A stretch of 64,000 nucleotides of DNA from Phycicoccus sp. Soil802 (GTDB taxonomy: Bacteria > Actinomycetota > Actinomycetes > Actinomycetales > Dermatophilaceae), in the NCBI RefSeq assembly GCF_001429605.1, contig NZ_LMSS01000004.1, positions 62,001 through 126,000 on the forward strand. The letters run 5' to 3'. Positions within the stretch are counted from its first letter, which is position 1, and each line of letters begins with the position of its first letter. A program made the position numbers and the translations under genes. The notes beneath the pieces were generated by a model. It saw only the letters and a program-made list of their open reading frames with translations. It ran no database searches and was not told the DNA's origin. Shown piece by piece: positions 37,180 through 48,665 of the stretch.

Positions 37180-38449
37180 CACCTTCTACGGCTCCGACTT
37201 CGGCGCCCTCGAGTCGTTCGACCCCGAGATCGCGGGGGTGCTCGTCTCCGAGCTCGACCGCATCCGCGGCGGCCTCCAGCTGATCGCCTCGGAGAACATG
37301 TCCAGCCCCGAGGTGCTCACCGCCCTCGGCTCGACGCTGTCGAACAAGTATGCCGAGGGCTACCCCGGACGCCGCTACTACGGCGGCTGCTCGGAGGTCG
37401 ACAAGGCCGAGACGCTCGCGATCGAGCGGTGCAAGTCGCTCTTCGACGCCGACCACGCCAACGTCCAGCCGCACTCGGGAGCGAGCGCCAACCAGGCCGT
37501 CTACGGCGCGTTCATGCAGCCCGGCGAGACGATCCTCGCGATGGCCCTGCCGATGGGTGGCCACCTGACGCACGGCACCAAGGTGTCCTTCTCGGGCAAG
37601 TGGTTCAACGCCGTGCACTACGGCGTCGACAAGCAGACCGAGGACATCGACTACGCCGAGGTGGAGCGGCTCGCCAAGGAGCACCGCCCGAAGGTGATCC
37701 TCGCCGGCGGGTCGGCGATCCCGCGGCTCATCGACTTCGAGTTCTTCCGCAAGCTGGCGGACGAGGTCGGGGCGATCTTCTGGGTCGACGCTGCGCACTT
37801 CATCGGCCTCGTGGCCGGCAAGGCCATCCCCAGCCCGGTGCCCTACGCCGACGTCGTCACGTTCACGACCCACAAGGTGCTGCGCGGCCCCCGCTCCGGA
37901 GCGCTGGTCTGCAAGGAGGAGCACGCCGCCAAGCTCGACAAGGCGGTCTTCCCGATGATGCAGGGCGGCCCCCAGATGCACACCATCGCGGCCAAGGCGG
38001 TGAACTTCAAGGAGTGCGCCACTGCTGAGTACCAGGACTACGCCAAGCGGGTCGTCGAGAACGCCTCGGTGCTGGCTACCGCCTTGGGGGAGAAGGGCAT
38101 TCGTCCCACCACCGGCGGCACCGACACCCACCTCTCGCTGCACGACCTCCAGGGCGTCGGCGTGACCGGTGCCGACGCGGAGGCTCGGTCCGACGCGGCC
38201 GGCATCGTCCTCAACAAGAACGCCATCCCGTTCGACCCGCAGAAGCCCAACATCGCCAGCGGCATCCGGGTCGGCACTCCCTGCGTCACCACCCAGGGCA
38301 TGGGCACCGACGAGATGCGCGAGGTCGCCGAGCTCATCGCCACGGCGGTCATCCGCGGAGACGCGGACCCCGACCACGCCGTCTCCAAGGAGGTCCGCGC
38401 GGGGGTCACGGACCTCGTGACCCGCTTCCCGGCATACCCTCGAGGCTGA
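37169..38449 (+). CDS. glyA: Serine hydroxymethyltransferase
   Basis: This PLP enzyme interconverts serine and glycine and supplies one-carbon units to tetrahydrofolate. The 426-residue protein has LIASENMSSPEVLTALGS, NKYAEGYPGRRYYGG, QPHSGASANQAVY and the PLP lysine in TFTTHKVLRGPRSG near residue 236. The ATG at 37169 has AGGAG 9 bases upstream and lies inside the end of tsaC in another frame. A wecA-like gene follows. Confidence 0.96.
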   Translation: MSADTFYGSDFGALESFDPEIAGVLVSELDRIRGGLQLIASENMSSPEVLTALGSTLSNKYAEGYPGRRYYGGCSEVDKAETLAIERCKSLFDADHANVQPHSGASANQAVYGAFMQPGETILAMALPMGGHLTHGTKVSFSGKWFNAVHYGVDKQTEDIDYAEVERLAKEHRPKVILAGGSAIPRLIDFEFFRKLADEVGAIFWVDAAHFIGLVAGKAIPSPVPYADVVTFTTHKVLRGPRSGALVCKEEHAAKLDKAVFPMMQGGPQMHTIAAKAVNFKECATAEYQDYAKRVVENASVLATALGEKGIRPTTGGTDTHLSLHDLQGVGVTGADAEARSDAAGIVLNKNAIPFDPQKPNIASGIRVGTPCVTTQGMGTDEMREVAELIATAVIRGDADPDHAVSKEVRAGVTDLVTRFPAYPRG

Positions 38450-38474
38450 GTCCCCCACTCGAGAGGCGCCATAA

Positions 38475-39590
38475 GTGCGCGAGTACCTCCTCGTCCTGAT
38501 GGTCGCCGCGGTGATCACGTATGCCGCGACGCCCCTGATGCGTGCCGTCGCCGTACGCACGGGCGCGTTCACGCCGGTCCGTGACCGCGACGTCCACTCG
38601 ACGCCGATCCCGCGCCTCGGGGGAGTAGCGATCTACCTCGGCTTCGCGGCCTCTATGATCGCGGCGAGCCACCTGCCGTTCCTGGGCCAGGTGTTCAGGC
38701 TCGGCCCGGAGCTGCAGGGGGTGCTGGTCGGCGCCGGCATCGTCTGCCTGATCGGCGCGATCGACGACATCCGCGAGATGGACTGGCTGACCAAGATGGG
38801 CGGCCAGATGATCGCCGCCGGGATCATGGCGTTCAGCGGGGTGTTGCTCTACCAGCTGCCGATCGGCGGCGTGACCGTGCTGCCGCAGCCGATCATGGTG
38901 GGGCTCACCGTGTTTGCCGTGGTGCTGTTCACCAACGCGGTCAACTTCATCGACGGCCTCGACGGTCTCGCGGCCGGCGTCGTGGTGATCGCGGGCACGG
39001 CGTTCTTCATCTACAGCTACGGCATCTCGCGCACCTTCGACCCACCGAACGTGTTCTCGTCGGCGACCCTCATCTCGGCCGCCCTGATCGGCTGCTGCGT
39101 GGGCTTCCTGCCGCACAACTACCACCCGGCCCGGCTCTTCATGGGTGACTCCGGGGCCTTGCTGCTGGGCCTGCTGCTCGCCGCTGCGACGATCTCGACG
39201 ACCGGCAACGTGACTCCAGCGCAGGTCAGCACCAACCCGGTCGCCGCGACCCTGCTGCCCCTCGTCGTGCCGGCCGCGATCATCCTGCTCCCGCTGGTCG
39301 ACATCCTCCTGGCGGTGGTCCGGCGGACCGCGCGCGGGGAGCGCCCGTGGCACCCCGACAAGCAGCACCTGCACCACCGGATGCTCCAGCTCGGTCACGG
39401 CCACCGACGGGCCGTGCTGCTCCTGTGGCTCTGGGCGGCGGTCGCGGCGCTCGGCTCGGTGAGCTTCATCTTCGTGGACGACGCGCGAGTGGCCGGCGCG
39501 GGCGTGCTGGCCGCCGTCGTGGTGATCGGCGTGCTCACGCTGTGGCTGCCGCGCTGGTCGGTCCCGGGCCACCGCCCGCGCTCACACTGA
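38475..39590 (+). CDS. Undecaprenyl-phosphate sugar-1-phosphate transferase (WecA/MraY/TagO family)
   Basis: This integral membrane enzyme starts a lipid-linked glycan by moving a GlcNAc- or similar sugar-1-phosphate to undecaprenyl phosphate. The 371 residues hold about ten helices and the family's catalytic loops: GAIDDIREMDWLTKMGGQ, NFIDGLDGLAAGV with the Asp cluster, FMGDSGALLLGLLLA and the cytosolic HHRMLQLGHGHR. The GTG start has GAGAGG upstream. Position between glyA and the ATP synthase operon matches mycobacterial rfe/wecA. In actinobacteria the product often feeds arabinogalactan-type or rhamnose-linked polymers, which fits the rml genes in this window. Confidence 0.9.
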   Translation: MREYLLVLMVAAVITYAATPLMRAVAVRTGAFTPVRDRDVHSTPIPRLGGVAIYLGFAASMIAASHLPFLGQVFRLGPELQGVLVGAGIVCLIGAIDDIREMDWLTKMGGQMIAAGIMAFSGVLLYQLPIGGVTVLPQPIMVGLTVFAVVLFTNAVNFIDGLDGLAAGVVVIAGTAFFIYSYGISRTFDPPNVFSSATLISAALIGCCVGFLPHNYHPARLFMGDSGALLLGLLLAAATISTTGNVTPAQVSTNPVAATLLPLVVPAAIILLPLVDILLAVVRRTARGERPWHPDKQHLHHRMLQLGHGHRRAVLLLWLWAAVAALGSVSFIFVDDARVAGAGVLAAVVVIGVLTLWLPRWSVPGHRPRSH

Positions 39591-39600
39591 CCGGGCCCGC

Positions 39601-39658
39601 GGCGCAGCTGTCGGCTTCGGGCGCAGACATGACTGCGCCCACGGCCAACGACTGCGCC
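39601..39658. terminator. Nested GGCGCAG stem-loops between convergent genes
   Basis: GGGCGCAG-ACATGA-CTGCGCCC (39619-39640) is a perfect 8-bp hairpin. It is flanked by outer GGCGCAG (39601-39607) and CTGCGCC (39652-39658), so two nested stems can form between the wecA-like and acetyltransferase genes. Confidence 0.6.
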
Positions 39659-39669
39659 ACCGCTCGGCT

Positions 39670-40293
39670 TCAGCCGTCGCCGAGGCCGATCCGCTCGCGG
39701 AGGCCGGCCCGCACGGTGGGCCACTCGTCCTTCAGCACGCTGAAGACCACGGTGTCGCGGAAGCTGCCGTCCGCCCGCCGGGTGTGCCGCCGCAGGACAC
39801 CCTCGCGGGTCGCGCCCAGCTTGGCGATCGCGGCCTGCGAGCGCTCGTTCACCGCGTCGGTCTGGATCTTGACGCGCCCGAAGCCGCAGTCGAAGGCGTG
39901 CCCCAGCAGCAGCAGCTTGCACTCGGGGTTCACCGGGGTGCCCCACCACCGCGAGCCGTACATGGTCCAGCCGAGGTGGATCCGCTCGTTCTCGAGGTCG
40001 ACGTCGCCGAGCGACGAGGTGCCCACGACGGTGCCCGCGTCACCGAGGCCGCCCTCGCCAGTGAGCCGGACCGTGTATGCCGTGCGGCCCCTGGCGCCGG
40101 CCGCGATGTCGTCCTCGGTGTTGGCGCGCGTGGCAGCGAGGTTCTCCGGCGGCGGGCGCATGATGAAGCCCTGCGTGTAGACGGCCGGGTCGGTGTAGAC
40201 CGCGTGCAGGCCGGGGGCGTCCTCCATGGTCATCACGTCGAGCCGGACGAACCGGCCCCTCAGGGGCGCGCCGGTCGGGGGAGTGGCTGGCAT
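39670..40293 (-). CDS. GNAT-family N-acetyltransferase (RimJ/RimL-like)
   Basis: The 207-residue protein begins with LRGRFVRLDVMTMEDAPGL, the beta-1/alpha-1 region of RimJ/RimL-type acetyltransferases. It has the acetyl-CoA region in WGTPVNPECKLLLLGHAFD and the motif-B stretch VKIQTDAVNERSQAAIAKLG, ending in RDTVVFSVLKDEWP. It probably acetylates a protein N-terminus or a small amine, but the substrate is not predictable. A -10 box sits 6 bases before its ATG. It runs divergently from the ATP synthase operon. Confidence 0.87.
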   Translation of the reverse strand: MPATPPTGAPLRGRFVRLDVMTMEDAPGLHAVYTDPAVYTQGFIMRPPPENLAATRANTEDDIAAGARGRTAYTVRLTGEGGLGDAGTVVGTSSLGDVDLENERIHLGWTMYGSRWWGTPVNPECKLLLLGHAFDCGFGRVKIQTDAVNERSQAAIAKLGATREGVLRRHTRRADGSFRDTVVFSVLKDEWPTVRAGLRERIGLGDG

Positions 40294-40299
40294 GGCGGA

Positions 40300-40305
40300 A
40301 GGCTA
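40300..40305 (-). promoter_or_regulatory. -10 element of the acetyltransferase gene, probable leaderless start
   Basis: On the minus strand TAGCCT is followed by 6 bases (TCCGCC) and the ATG at 40293. Confidence 0.5.
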
Positions 40306-40413
40306 CCCGTGCCCGAATCCCGCCGATTTCCCTGCGACCGAGACCGGTTCTTCGGCCGGGCCCGACCCCCTCGGTTGCGGGGCCTGCGGTACCCCGGTGG
40401 CACGCCCCAAACT

Positions 40414-40435
40414 GCTTGTGATACCTTTCACAAGC
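40414..40435. promoter_or_regulatory. Perfect Crp/GlxR-type dyad upstream of the ATP synthase operon
   Basis: GCTTGTGA-TACCTT-TCACAAGC is a perfect 8-bp-arm palindrome containing TGTGA-N6-TCACA, the consensus of cAMP receptor proteins and corynebacterial GlxR. The spacer TACCTT, preceded by TGA, also reads as an extended -10 box, so a bound protein would cover the promoter. It lies 72 bases before the first gene of the operon. Confidence 0.7.
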
Positions 40436-40506
40436 ACCCCAAGGTGGGTGCAGACCACCCCGTTCGCCAGGCACCGCAGCCCCGACGAATCAGGCAGGCC
40501 AGACCG

Positions 40507-40956
40507 ATGAGCGCAACTCCGCACACCGACCGCGACCCGTTCGCGGTGATGCTGCGTGGAGCCTTCCTCCCCACCGTCGCGGTGGGTCCGGTCGCCGTGG
40601 TCGTGGCCGCGATCGTGGGTGGCGGCAAGGCCGCCCTGGCTGCCGCCCTCGGCTTCGTGATCGCCCTGGCTTTCTTCGCCCTCGGACTGATCATCATGCG
40701 CAAGCTCGACAGCGCTGCGGACCCGTTGCGCTTCCTCGCCAGCGCACTGGCCGTCTTCATGGGCCAGATGATCTTCCTGCTGTTGGTCATCATCGCGCTG
40801 CAGGGTGCGAGCTGGCTCGACGGCACCGCCTTCGGCCTGACCATCCTGGCTGTCGCTCTCGTGTGGCAGGTGTTCCAGGTGATCGCCTTCGTCCGCTCTC
40901 GTCGCCTTGCTTTCGACGAGCCGCAGGAAACGCGGCAGGATGGGGGCTCGGCCTGA
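40507..40956 (+). CDS. ATP synthase I-like membrane protein
   Basis: The 149-residue protein has four hydrophobic segments (VAVGPVAVVVAAIVGGG, ALAAALGFVIALAFFALGLII, FLASALAVFMGQMIFLLLVII, FGLTILAVALVWQVFQVIAFV). It occupies the place of Rv1303-type proteins, before atpB. AtpI-like proteins assist c-ring assembly or Mg uptake in other bacteria; here the role is inferred from position and topology. The ATG at 40507 follows a weak ribosome site. It is the first gene after the Crp-type dyad. Confidence 0.75.
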   Translation: MSATPHTDRDPFAVMLRGAFLPTVAVGPVAVVVAAIVGGGKAALAAALGFVIALAFFALGLIIMRKLDSAADPLRFLASALAVFMGQMIFLLLVIIALQGASWLDGTAFGLTILAVALVWQVFQVIAFVRSRRLAFDEPQETRQDGGSA

Positions 40957-40974
40957 TGACCATTGGAGCTCACC

Positions 40975-41232
40975 GTGACCACACCGTCCTCGCAGCCGTC
41001 GCCGGAGGCCCGGCAGACGCCGTTGCAGAAGGCCGACTCGGGTCATCAACGGCTCGACGAGGCGAGGATGTGGAACGTCGTCTCCTACCTCATCACCGGA
41101 CCCTCGATGTTCGGCGCCGTGGGCTGGGGACTCGACCACTGGCTGGGCACGACCTGGCTCGTCGCGGTGGGGATCGTGGGCGGGATGGCACTGTCGCTGT
41201 ACCTCGTGTGGTTCCGGTACGGTACGCAATGA
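40975..41232 (+). CDS. AtpZ/AtpI family protein
   Basis: The 85-residue protein has two membrane helices. MWNVVSYLITGPSMFGAVGW forms the first, ending in the family's G-x-G-x-D turn (GWGLDHWLGT), and LVAVGIVGGMALSLYLVWF the second. It matches AtpZ-like partners of AtpI encoded at the front of atp operons. I start at the GTG at 40975 because GGAG lies 6 bases upstream; a TTG at 40963 would add four residues. Confidence 0.78.
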   Translation: MTTPSSQPSPEARQTPLQKADSGHQRLDEARMWNVVSYLITGPSMFGAVGWGLDHWLGTTWLVAVGIVGGMALSLYLVWFRYGTQ

Positions 41233-41335
41233 CTTCCGCAGGTCAGCTCCCCCCTCTGTATGCCGGGCCCACGCGTATGGGTGCTGCCCTCGTTGGCCCG
41301 TGGACCGTTCCGAACGCAAAGCTCAAGGAGAACCT

Positions 41336-42148
41336 GTGAGTCTGAACGTGCTGGGCGCCATCAGCCTGGCTGCCGAGGGCGGCGAAGGTGAGGGCTTCCA
41401 CGCCCCCACGCCGGCCGAGTTCTACCAGCCGCTGATCGGTCACGGTGACTTCGCGATCACGCGTCCGATGGTCGTCCTGGCCATCTCCGTCGCCCTCATC
41501 GCCTGGTTCCTCGTCGCCACCACCAAGCGTGCGGCGGTCGTCCCGGGCAAGGGCCAGTGGGTCACCGAGAACGCCTACAACTTCGTGCGCAACGGCGTGG
41601 CCCGCGACATCATCGGCAGCCACGACTTCCTCAAGTTCGTGCCCCTGCTGTTCAGCATGTTCATGCTGATCCTGGTCAACAACCTGTTCGGCATCATCCC
41701 GCCGATCCAGTACCCGACCATGAGCCGCATCGGCTTCCCGATCGCGTTGACCCTGTTGGTCTTCGTGATCTACCACGCCGTCGGCATCAAGAAGAACGGC
41801 GCCTGGGGACACATCAAGCACATGATCCCGCCGGGCCTGCCCAAGGGCATCTACGTGCTGATCATCCCGCTCGAGCTGCTGACCTACTTCGTCACCCGCC
41901 CGCTCACCCTCGCACTGCGACTCTTCGGCAACATGTTCGCCGGGCACATGCTCCTGCTGCTGTTCATCACCGGTGGCGAGTACATGCTGATCCACGGTGG
42001 GCTCGGCCTGAAGGTCGCCGGCGTCGGCTCGTTCGGCATGGCCTTCGTGCTGACCGCGTTCGAGGGGCTGATCGAGTTCCTGCAGGCCTACATCTTCACG
42101 TTGCTCGCAGCGACCTACATCGCCGGCTCCCTGGCCGACGAGCACTGA
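41336..42148 (+). CDS. atpB: F1Fo ATP synthase subunit a
   Basis: This Fo membrane subunit forms the two proton half-channels against the c-ring. The 270-residue protein has five or six helices, including LFSMFMLILVNNLFGIIPP. The conserved Arg helix RPLTLALRLFGNMFAGH carries the essential arginine, and the final helix lies near EFLQAYIFTLLAATYIA. The GTG at 41336 has AAGGAG six bases upstream, excluding the longer frame from 41300. A 7-bp hairpin lies 6 bases after its stop. Confidence 0.96.
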   Translation: MSLNVLGAISLAAEGGEGEGFHAPTPAEFYQPLIGHGDFAITRPMVVLAISVALIAWFLVATTKRAAVVPGKGQWVTENAYNFVRNGVARDIIGSHDFLKFVPLLFSMFMLILVNNLFGIIPPIQYPTMSRIGFPIALTLLVFVIYHAVGIKKNGAWGHIKHMIPPGLPKGIYVLIIPLELLTYFVTRPLTLALRLFGNMFAGHMLLLLFITGGEYMLIHGGLGLKVAGVGSFGMAFVLTAFEGLIEFLQAYIFTLLAATYIAGSLADEH

Positions 42149-42153
42149 GACGT

Positions 42154-42177
42154 CCGGGCCACCGCACGTCGGCCCGG
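42154..42177 (+). terminator. Small hairpin after atpB
   Basis: CCGGGCC (42154-42160) pairs with GGCCCGG (42171-42177) around a 10-base loop. It is too weak for a full terminator and may be a processing or stability element. Confidence 0.4.
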
Positions 42178-42251
42178 TGCACGACAGCTTGACCCACAAC
42201 TGAATACGCACCCTGAACTTCCGGACGGCGTTGGGCCGTGCGGGTCACTGA

Positions 42252-42479
<228 letters not shown>

Positions 42480-42522
42480 GTCGAACCACCCAGCCCAACG
42501 CCCCCTGGCACCACAGCACTAG

Positions 42523-43124
<602 letters not shown>

Positions 43125-43125
<1 letters not shown>

Positions 43126-43937
43126 TGCGTGGGTCCTCGCGGGCGGCCGCGATCGCCGGAGGCAAGGCGCTCGACGCCGCGCTCGCCGGTGGGGTCGACC
43201 GTCGCGTGCTCGGTGACGAGCTGCTGGCTGTCGTGGCCGTCATCGACGGCTCGGCCACCCTGCGCCGCGCCCTCGCCGACCCGTCCCGGGAGGGCACGGA
43301 GAAGCAGGCCCTCGCCGAGGGGCTGCTCGGCGGCAAGGTCTCGGCCGAGGCGATCGTCGTGGTCAAGAACCTCGTCGGTCAGCGCTGGGCCACCGAGCGC
43401 GACCTCTCCGACACCCTGGAGGACCTGGCCGTCACGTCGATCCTCGCCGGTGCCGAGAAGGCCAACCGGATCGACCGGGTCGAGGACGAGCTGTTCCGGT
43501 TCGAGCGGATCGTCGCCGGCAACCCCGAGCTGCGGGACCGCCTGACCAACCGCCAGGGTGACGTCGACGCCAAGGCCGGCGTCGTCAGCGAGCTGCTGGA
43601 GGGCAAGGCCTCCGAGGAGACGGTGCGGCTGGCCCGCCAGGCCGTGCTGGCCCCGCGGGGTCGCAAGCTCGACCGCACCCTCGAGCGCTACCTCGGCCTC
43701 GCGGCCCAGCGGCGCGAGCAGATCACGGCGGTCGTCACCGCCGCCACCGAGCTCACCCCGCAGCAGCGGGAGCGGCTCGCCGCAGCCCTGCAGGGCATCT
43801 ACGGCAAGCCCGTCCTGCTCCAGGTCGTCCTCGAGGACCAGGTCCTCGGCGGTATCCGGGTGCAGGTGGGCGACGAGGTCGTCGACGGCACCGTGCTGCG
43901 ACGCCTCGACGAGGCCCGTCGGCACATCGCCGGCTGA
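43125..43937 (+). CDS. atpH: F1Fo ATP synthase subunit delta
   Basis: This joins F1 to the stalk. At 270 residues it is longer than the E. coli form (177), as usual in actinobacteria. The helical N-terminal part has [17 protein letters not shown], and the C-terminal part has [20 protein letters not shown] with the conserved [19 protein letters not shown] segment. Unlike mycobacteria, b and delta are separate genes here. It is coupled to atpF by TGATG; a 121-base gap precedes atpA. Confidence 0.95.
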
Positions 43938-44058
43938 CCACCGGCACCCAGCCACACGGCACCAGCAGCAGGGCACGCGCACCACAACTGAAGATGCAGG
44001 ACCACACCACAGACTTCGGTTCGACTCATCGGGCCGGTTATCGAGGAGAAGAGATCAG

Positions 44059-45696
44059 ATGACGGAGCTTTCGATCCGTCCGGAGGAGATCCGGGACGCG
44101 CTGGACAACTTCGTTCAGTCCTACGAGCCCGGCACGGCCTCCCGCGAAGAGGTCGGCCGCGTCAGCGACGCCGGAGACGGCATCGCCCACGTCGAGGGCC
44201 TGCCCTCGTGCATGACCAACGAGCTGCTCGAGTTCGAGGACGGCACGCTGGGCCTCGCGCTCAACCTCGACGTCCACGAGATCGGCGTCGTCATCCTCGG
44301 TGACTTCTCCAAGATCGAGGAGGGCCAGGAGGTCAAGCGCACGGGAGAGGTCCTCTCCGTGCCCGTCGGTGACGCGTTCCTCGGCCGCGTGGTCAACCCG
44401 CTCGGCCAGCCGATCGACGGCCTCGGCGAGATCGACACGTCCGAGCGTCGCGCCCTCGAGCTGCAGGCCCCCACGGTGGTCCAGCGCAAGTCGGTGCACC
44501 AGCCGCTGCAGACCGGCCTCAAGGCCGTCGACGCCATGACCCCCATCGGTCGCGGCCAGCGCCAGCTCATCATCGGTGACCGCCAGACCGGCAAGACCAC
44601 GGTCGCGGTCGACACGATCATCAACCAGAAGCAGAACTGGGACTCGGGCGACCCGGAGCAGCAGGTCCGCTGCATCTACGTCGCCATGGGCCAGAAGGGC
44701 TCCACCATCGCTGCCGTCCGCGGCACCCTGGAGGAGGCCGGCGCGCTCGAGTACACGACCATCGTCGCGGCCCCCGCGTCCGACTCGGCCGGCTTCAAGT
44801 ACCTCGCGCCCTACACCGGCTCGGCCATCGGCCAGCACTGGATGTACCAGGGCAAGCACGTCCTCATCGTGTTCGACGACCTGTCGAAGCAGGCCGAGGC
44901 CTACCGCGCCGTGTCGCTGCTGCTGCGTCGTCCGCCGGGCCGCGAGGCCTACCCCGGTGACGTGTTCTACCTGCACTCCCGTCTGCTCGAGCGTTGCGCC
45001 AAGCTCTCCGACGACCTGGGCGCGGGCTCGATGACCGGCCTGCCGATCATCGAGACCAAGGCCGGTGACGTCTCGGCGTACATCCCGACCAACGTCATCT
45101 CCATCACCGACGGCCAGATCTACCTCCAGGCCGACCTGTTCAACGCCAACGTGCGTCCCGCGATCGACGTGGGTGTCTCCGTCTCCCGAGTCGGTGGCGC
45201 CGCGCAGATCAAGGCCATGAAGGACGTCTCCGGTCGTCTGAAGCTCGACCTCGCGCAGTTCCGCGCGATGGAGGCCTTCGCCATGTTCGCCTCGGACCTC
45301 GACCCGGCCTCGCGGGCCCAGCTCGCCAAGGGTGCCCGGCTCGTCGAGCTGCTCAAGCAGAAGCAGGCCGCGCCGTTCCCGGTGGAGGAGCAGGTCGTCT
45401 CGATCTGGGCCGGCACCAGCGGCCAGCTCGACTCGGTCGCCGTGGAGGACGTCTCCCGCTTCGAGACCGAGTTCCTCGACTACCTGCGCCGCGAGAAGTC
45501 CGGTCTCCTGGACGCGATCCGCGAGTCCAAGAAGTTCGAGGACGAGACCCGCTCCGGCCTCGAGGAGGCCGTGGGCAAGTTCAAGGAGCAGTTCGCAGCG
45601 TCCGGCGCCGAGAAGACCCCGGTCGGCCACGAGGCCGACCCGGGTGCCCTCGAGCACGACGTCGAGCAGGAGAAGATCGTCAAGCAGAAGCGCTGA
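44059..45696 (+). CDS. atpA: F1Fo ATP synthase subunit alpha
   Basis: This is a non-catalytic F1 hexamer subunit of 545 residues. It has a Walker A motif [15 protein letters not shown] near residues 173-187, [17 protein letters not shown], and [20 protein letters not shown]. The C-terminal 35 residues are a charged tail seen in actinobacterial alpha subunits. The ATG at 44059 follows GAGGAGAAGAG. A strong hairpin follows the stop within the operon. Confidence 0.97.
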   Translation: MTELSIRPEEIRDALDNFVQSYEPGTASREEVGRVSDAGDGIAHVEGLPSCMTNELLEFEDGTLGLALNLDVHEIGVVILGDFSKIEEGQEVKRTGEVLSVPVGDAFLGRVVNPLGQPIDGLGEIDTSERRALELQAPTVVQRKSVHQPLQTGLKAVDAMTPIGRGQRQLIIGDRQTGKTTVAVDTIINQKQNWDSGDPEQQVRCIYVAMGQKGSTIAAVRGTLEEAGALEYTTIVAAPASDSAGFKYLAPYTGSAIGQHWMYQGKHVLIVFDDLSKQAEAYRAVSLLLRRPPGREAYPGDVFYLHSRLLERCAKLSDDLGAGSMTGLPIIETKAGDVSAYIPTNVISITDGQIYLQADLFNANVRPAIDVGVSVSRVGGAAQIKAMKDVSGRLKLDLAQFRAMEAFAMFASDLDPASRAQLAKGARLVELLKQKQAAPFPVEEQVVSIWAGTSGQLDSVAVEDVSRFETEFLDYLRREKSGLLDAIRESKKFEDETRSGLEEAVGKFKEQFAASGAEKTPVGHEADPGALEHDVEQEKIVKQKR

Positions 45697-45703
45697 CCGG
45701 TAT

Positions 45704-45733
45704 GCCGGGTGCCCACCTCGGTGGGCACCCGGC
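45704..45733 (+). terminator. Intra-operon stem-loop after atpA
   Basis: A perfect 13-bp stem (GCCGGGTGCCCAC with its complement, CTCG loop) starts 7 bases after the atpA stop. An outer GGTATGCC (45699-45706) and GGCATACC (45759-45766) can pair instead, giving an alternative structure. It lacks a U-tract, so it is more likely a stability or partial-termination element. Confidence 0.6.
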
Positions 45734-45832
45734 ACCGCAGCGAACGTGCCGGCCACACGGCATACCCACAGCGCCCAACCAAGGCGCGCAGCACACCACA
45801 ACGTAGAAACAGACTGAGAGAGGCGGCTTCAT

Positions 45833-46732
45833 ATGGGAGCGCAGATGCGGGTCTACCGCCAGCGCATCCGGTCCGTCCAGGCGACCAAGAAGATCACGCG
45901 CGCGATGGAGCTCATCGCAGCCTCTCGCGTGGTCAAGGCGCAGCAGCGGGTGCGGGAGTCCTCGCCCTACGCGCGTGCCCTGACCAGGGCGGTCTCGGCC
46001 GTCGCGACCTTCTCGAACGTGGACCACCCGCTGACCACCGAGCACGACGACGTCCGTCGCGCCGCGGTCCTCGTGGTGACGTCCGACCGCGGGCTGGCCG
46101 GCGCCTACAGCTCCTCCGTCCTCAAGGAGAGCGAGCGCCTGATCGGCGACCTGCGCTCCGCCGGCAAGGAGGTCGTCCCCTACCTCGTGGGTCGCAAGGC
46201 CGTGGGGTTCTACAAGTTCCGCAAGCGCGAGTACGCGGACGAGTGGACCGGGTTCACCGACCAGCCGACCTTCGACGCCGCCCGCGAGATCGGTGAGGCC
46301 CTGGTCGCCGCGTTCAACCGGGACTACGAGGACGGTGGCGTGGACGAGGTCCACATCGTCTTCACGCGGTTCGTGAACATGGTGACCCAGGAGCCCGACG
46401 TCATCCGCATGCTGCCGCTCGAGGTCGTGGAGGGCGAGGACGCGCCCGCCGAGGACGACGTCCTGCCGCTCTACGAGTTCGAGCCGAATGCCGAGCAGGT
46501 GCTCGACGCGCTGCTGCCCAAGTACGTCACGGCGCGCATCTACAACTGCCTGCTGCAGGCCGCCGCGTCCGAGCTGGCGTCGCGCCAGCGGGCCATGAAG
46601 TCGGCGACGGACAACGCCGAAGAGCTCATCAAGAAGTACACCCGGCTGGCCAACCAGGCTCGCCAGGCCGAGATCACCCAAGAGATCAGCGAGATCGTGG
46701 GCGGCTCCGACGCCCTCGCCGACGCCAGTTGA
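45833..46732 (+). CDS. atpG: F1Fo ATP synthase subunit gamma
   Basis: This is the central rotor shaft. The 299-residue protein has the conserved ends: [20 protein letters not shown] at the N-terminus and, near the C-terminus, [20 protein letters not shown] followed by [30 protein letters not shown] lies in the middle. An upstream gap of 136 bases contains the atpA hairpin. atpD starts 18 bases downstream. Confidence 0.96.
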   Translation: MGAQMRVYRQRIRSVQATKKITRAMELIAASRVVKAQQRVRESSPYARALTRAVSAVATFSNVDHPLTTEHDDVRRAAVLVVTSDRGLAGAYSSSVLKESERLIGDLRSAGKEVVPYLVGRKAVGFYKFRKREYADEWTGFTDQPTFDAAREIGEALVAAFNRDYEDGGVDEVHIVFTRFVNMVTQEPDVIRMLPLEVVEGEDAPAEDDVLPLYEFEPNAEQVLDALLPKYVTARIYNCLLQAAASELASRQRAMKSATDNAEELIKKYTRLANQARQAEITQEISEIVGGSDALADAS

Positions 46733-48208
<1,476 letters not shown>

Positions 48209-48229
48209 GCAGGCGCACCACCGCGTGAC

Positions 48230-48263
48230 CCGTGGGGCCGGCCGGACACGGCTGGCCCCACGG
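48230..48263 (+). terminator. Intra-operon stem-loop after atpD
   Basis: CCGTGGGGCC pairs with GGCCCCACGG and continues inward through GCCG/CGGC to a GACA loop, about 15 bp with one wobble. It lies 22 bases after the atpD stop and 72 bases before atpC. Confidence 0.6.
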
Positions 48264-48334
48264 CATACCACCGGCCCGCAGGGCACCACCCCGCAGGCCG
48301 ATAGACTGCAAGCACCGCACCACTGGAGGACACC

Positions 48335-48604
48335 GTGAGCACCCTGCAGGTTGAACTCGTCGCAGCAGACCGCAAGGTCTGGGAGGGCGAGGCCGACATG
48401 GTCGTCGCCCGTACCGTCGACGGCGAGCTGGGCATCCTGCCCGGGCACACGCCGCTGCTCGGGGTCCTCGTGGAGGGTGAGGTCAGGATCAAGTCGGGGG
48501 AGGGCTCCCAGAGCGCCACCATCGACAGCGGTTTCCTGTCCGTCGACCGCGACAAGGTGATCATCGTCGCCGAGGCGGTCGACGCCTCGCAGTTCTCGGC
48601 CTAG
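48335..48604 (+). CDS. atpC: F1Fo ATP synthase subunit epsilon
   Basis: This central-stalk regulatory subunit has 89 residues and consists only of the N-terminal beta-sandwich (LQVELVAADRKVWEGEADMV, GELGILPGHTPLLGVLVEGE). The C-terminal helical hairpin that inhibits ATPase in E. coli is absent beyond VDASQFSA. Short epsilon forms are known in actinobacteria. The GTG start has TGGAGG upstream. It is the last structural gene of the atp operon. Confidence 0.95.
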   Translation: MSTLQVELVAADRKVWEGEADMVVARTVDGELGILPGHTPLLGVLVEGEVRIKSGEGSQSATIDSGFLSVDRDKVIIVAEAVDASQFSA

Positions 48605-48665
48605 CCGCGGGCTGGTCGCGGCAGGCCCACGACCAGCTCACGGCTACCTTTCGAAAGGGGTGAGC

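Noticed and set aside
39784-40506. Upstream extension of the AtpI-like gene through the acetyltransferase region
   Set aside because: It runs antisense to the acetyltransferase and through the Crp-type dyad, and the hydrophobic family sequence starts after the ATG at 40507.
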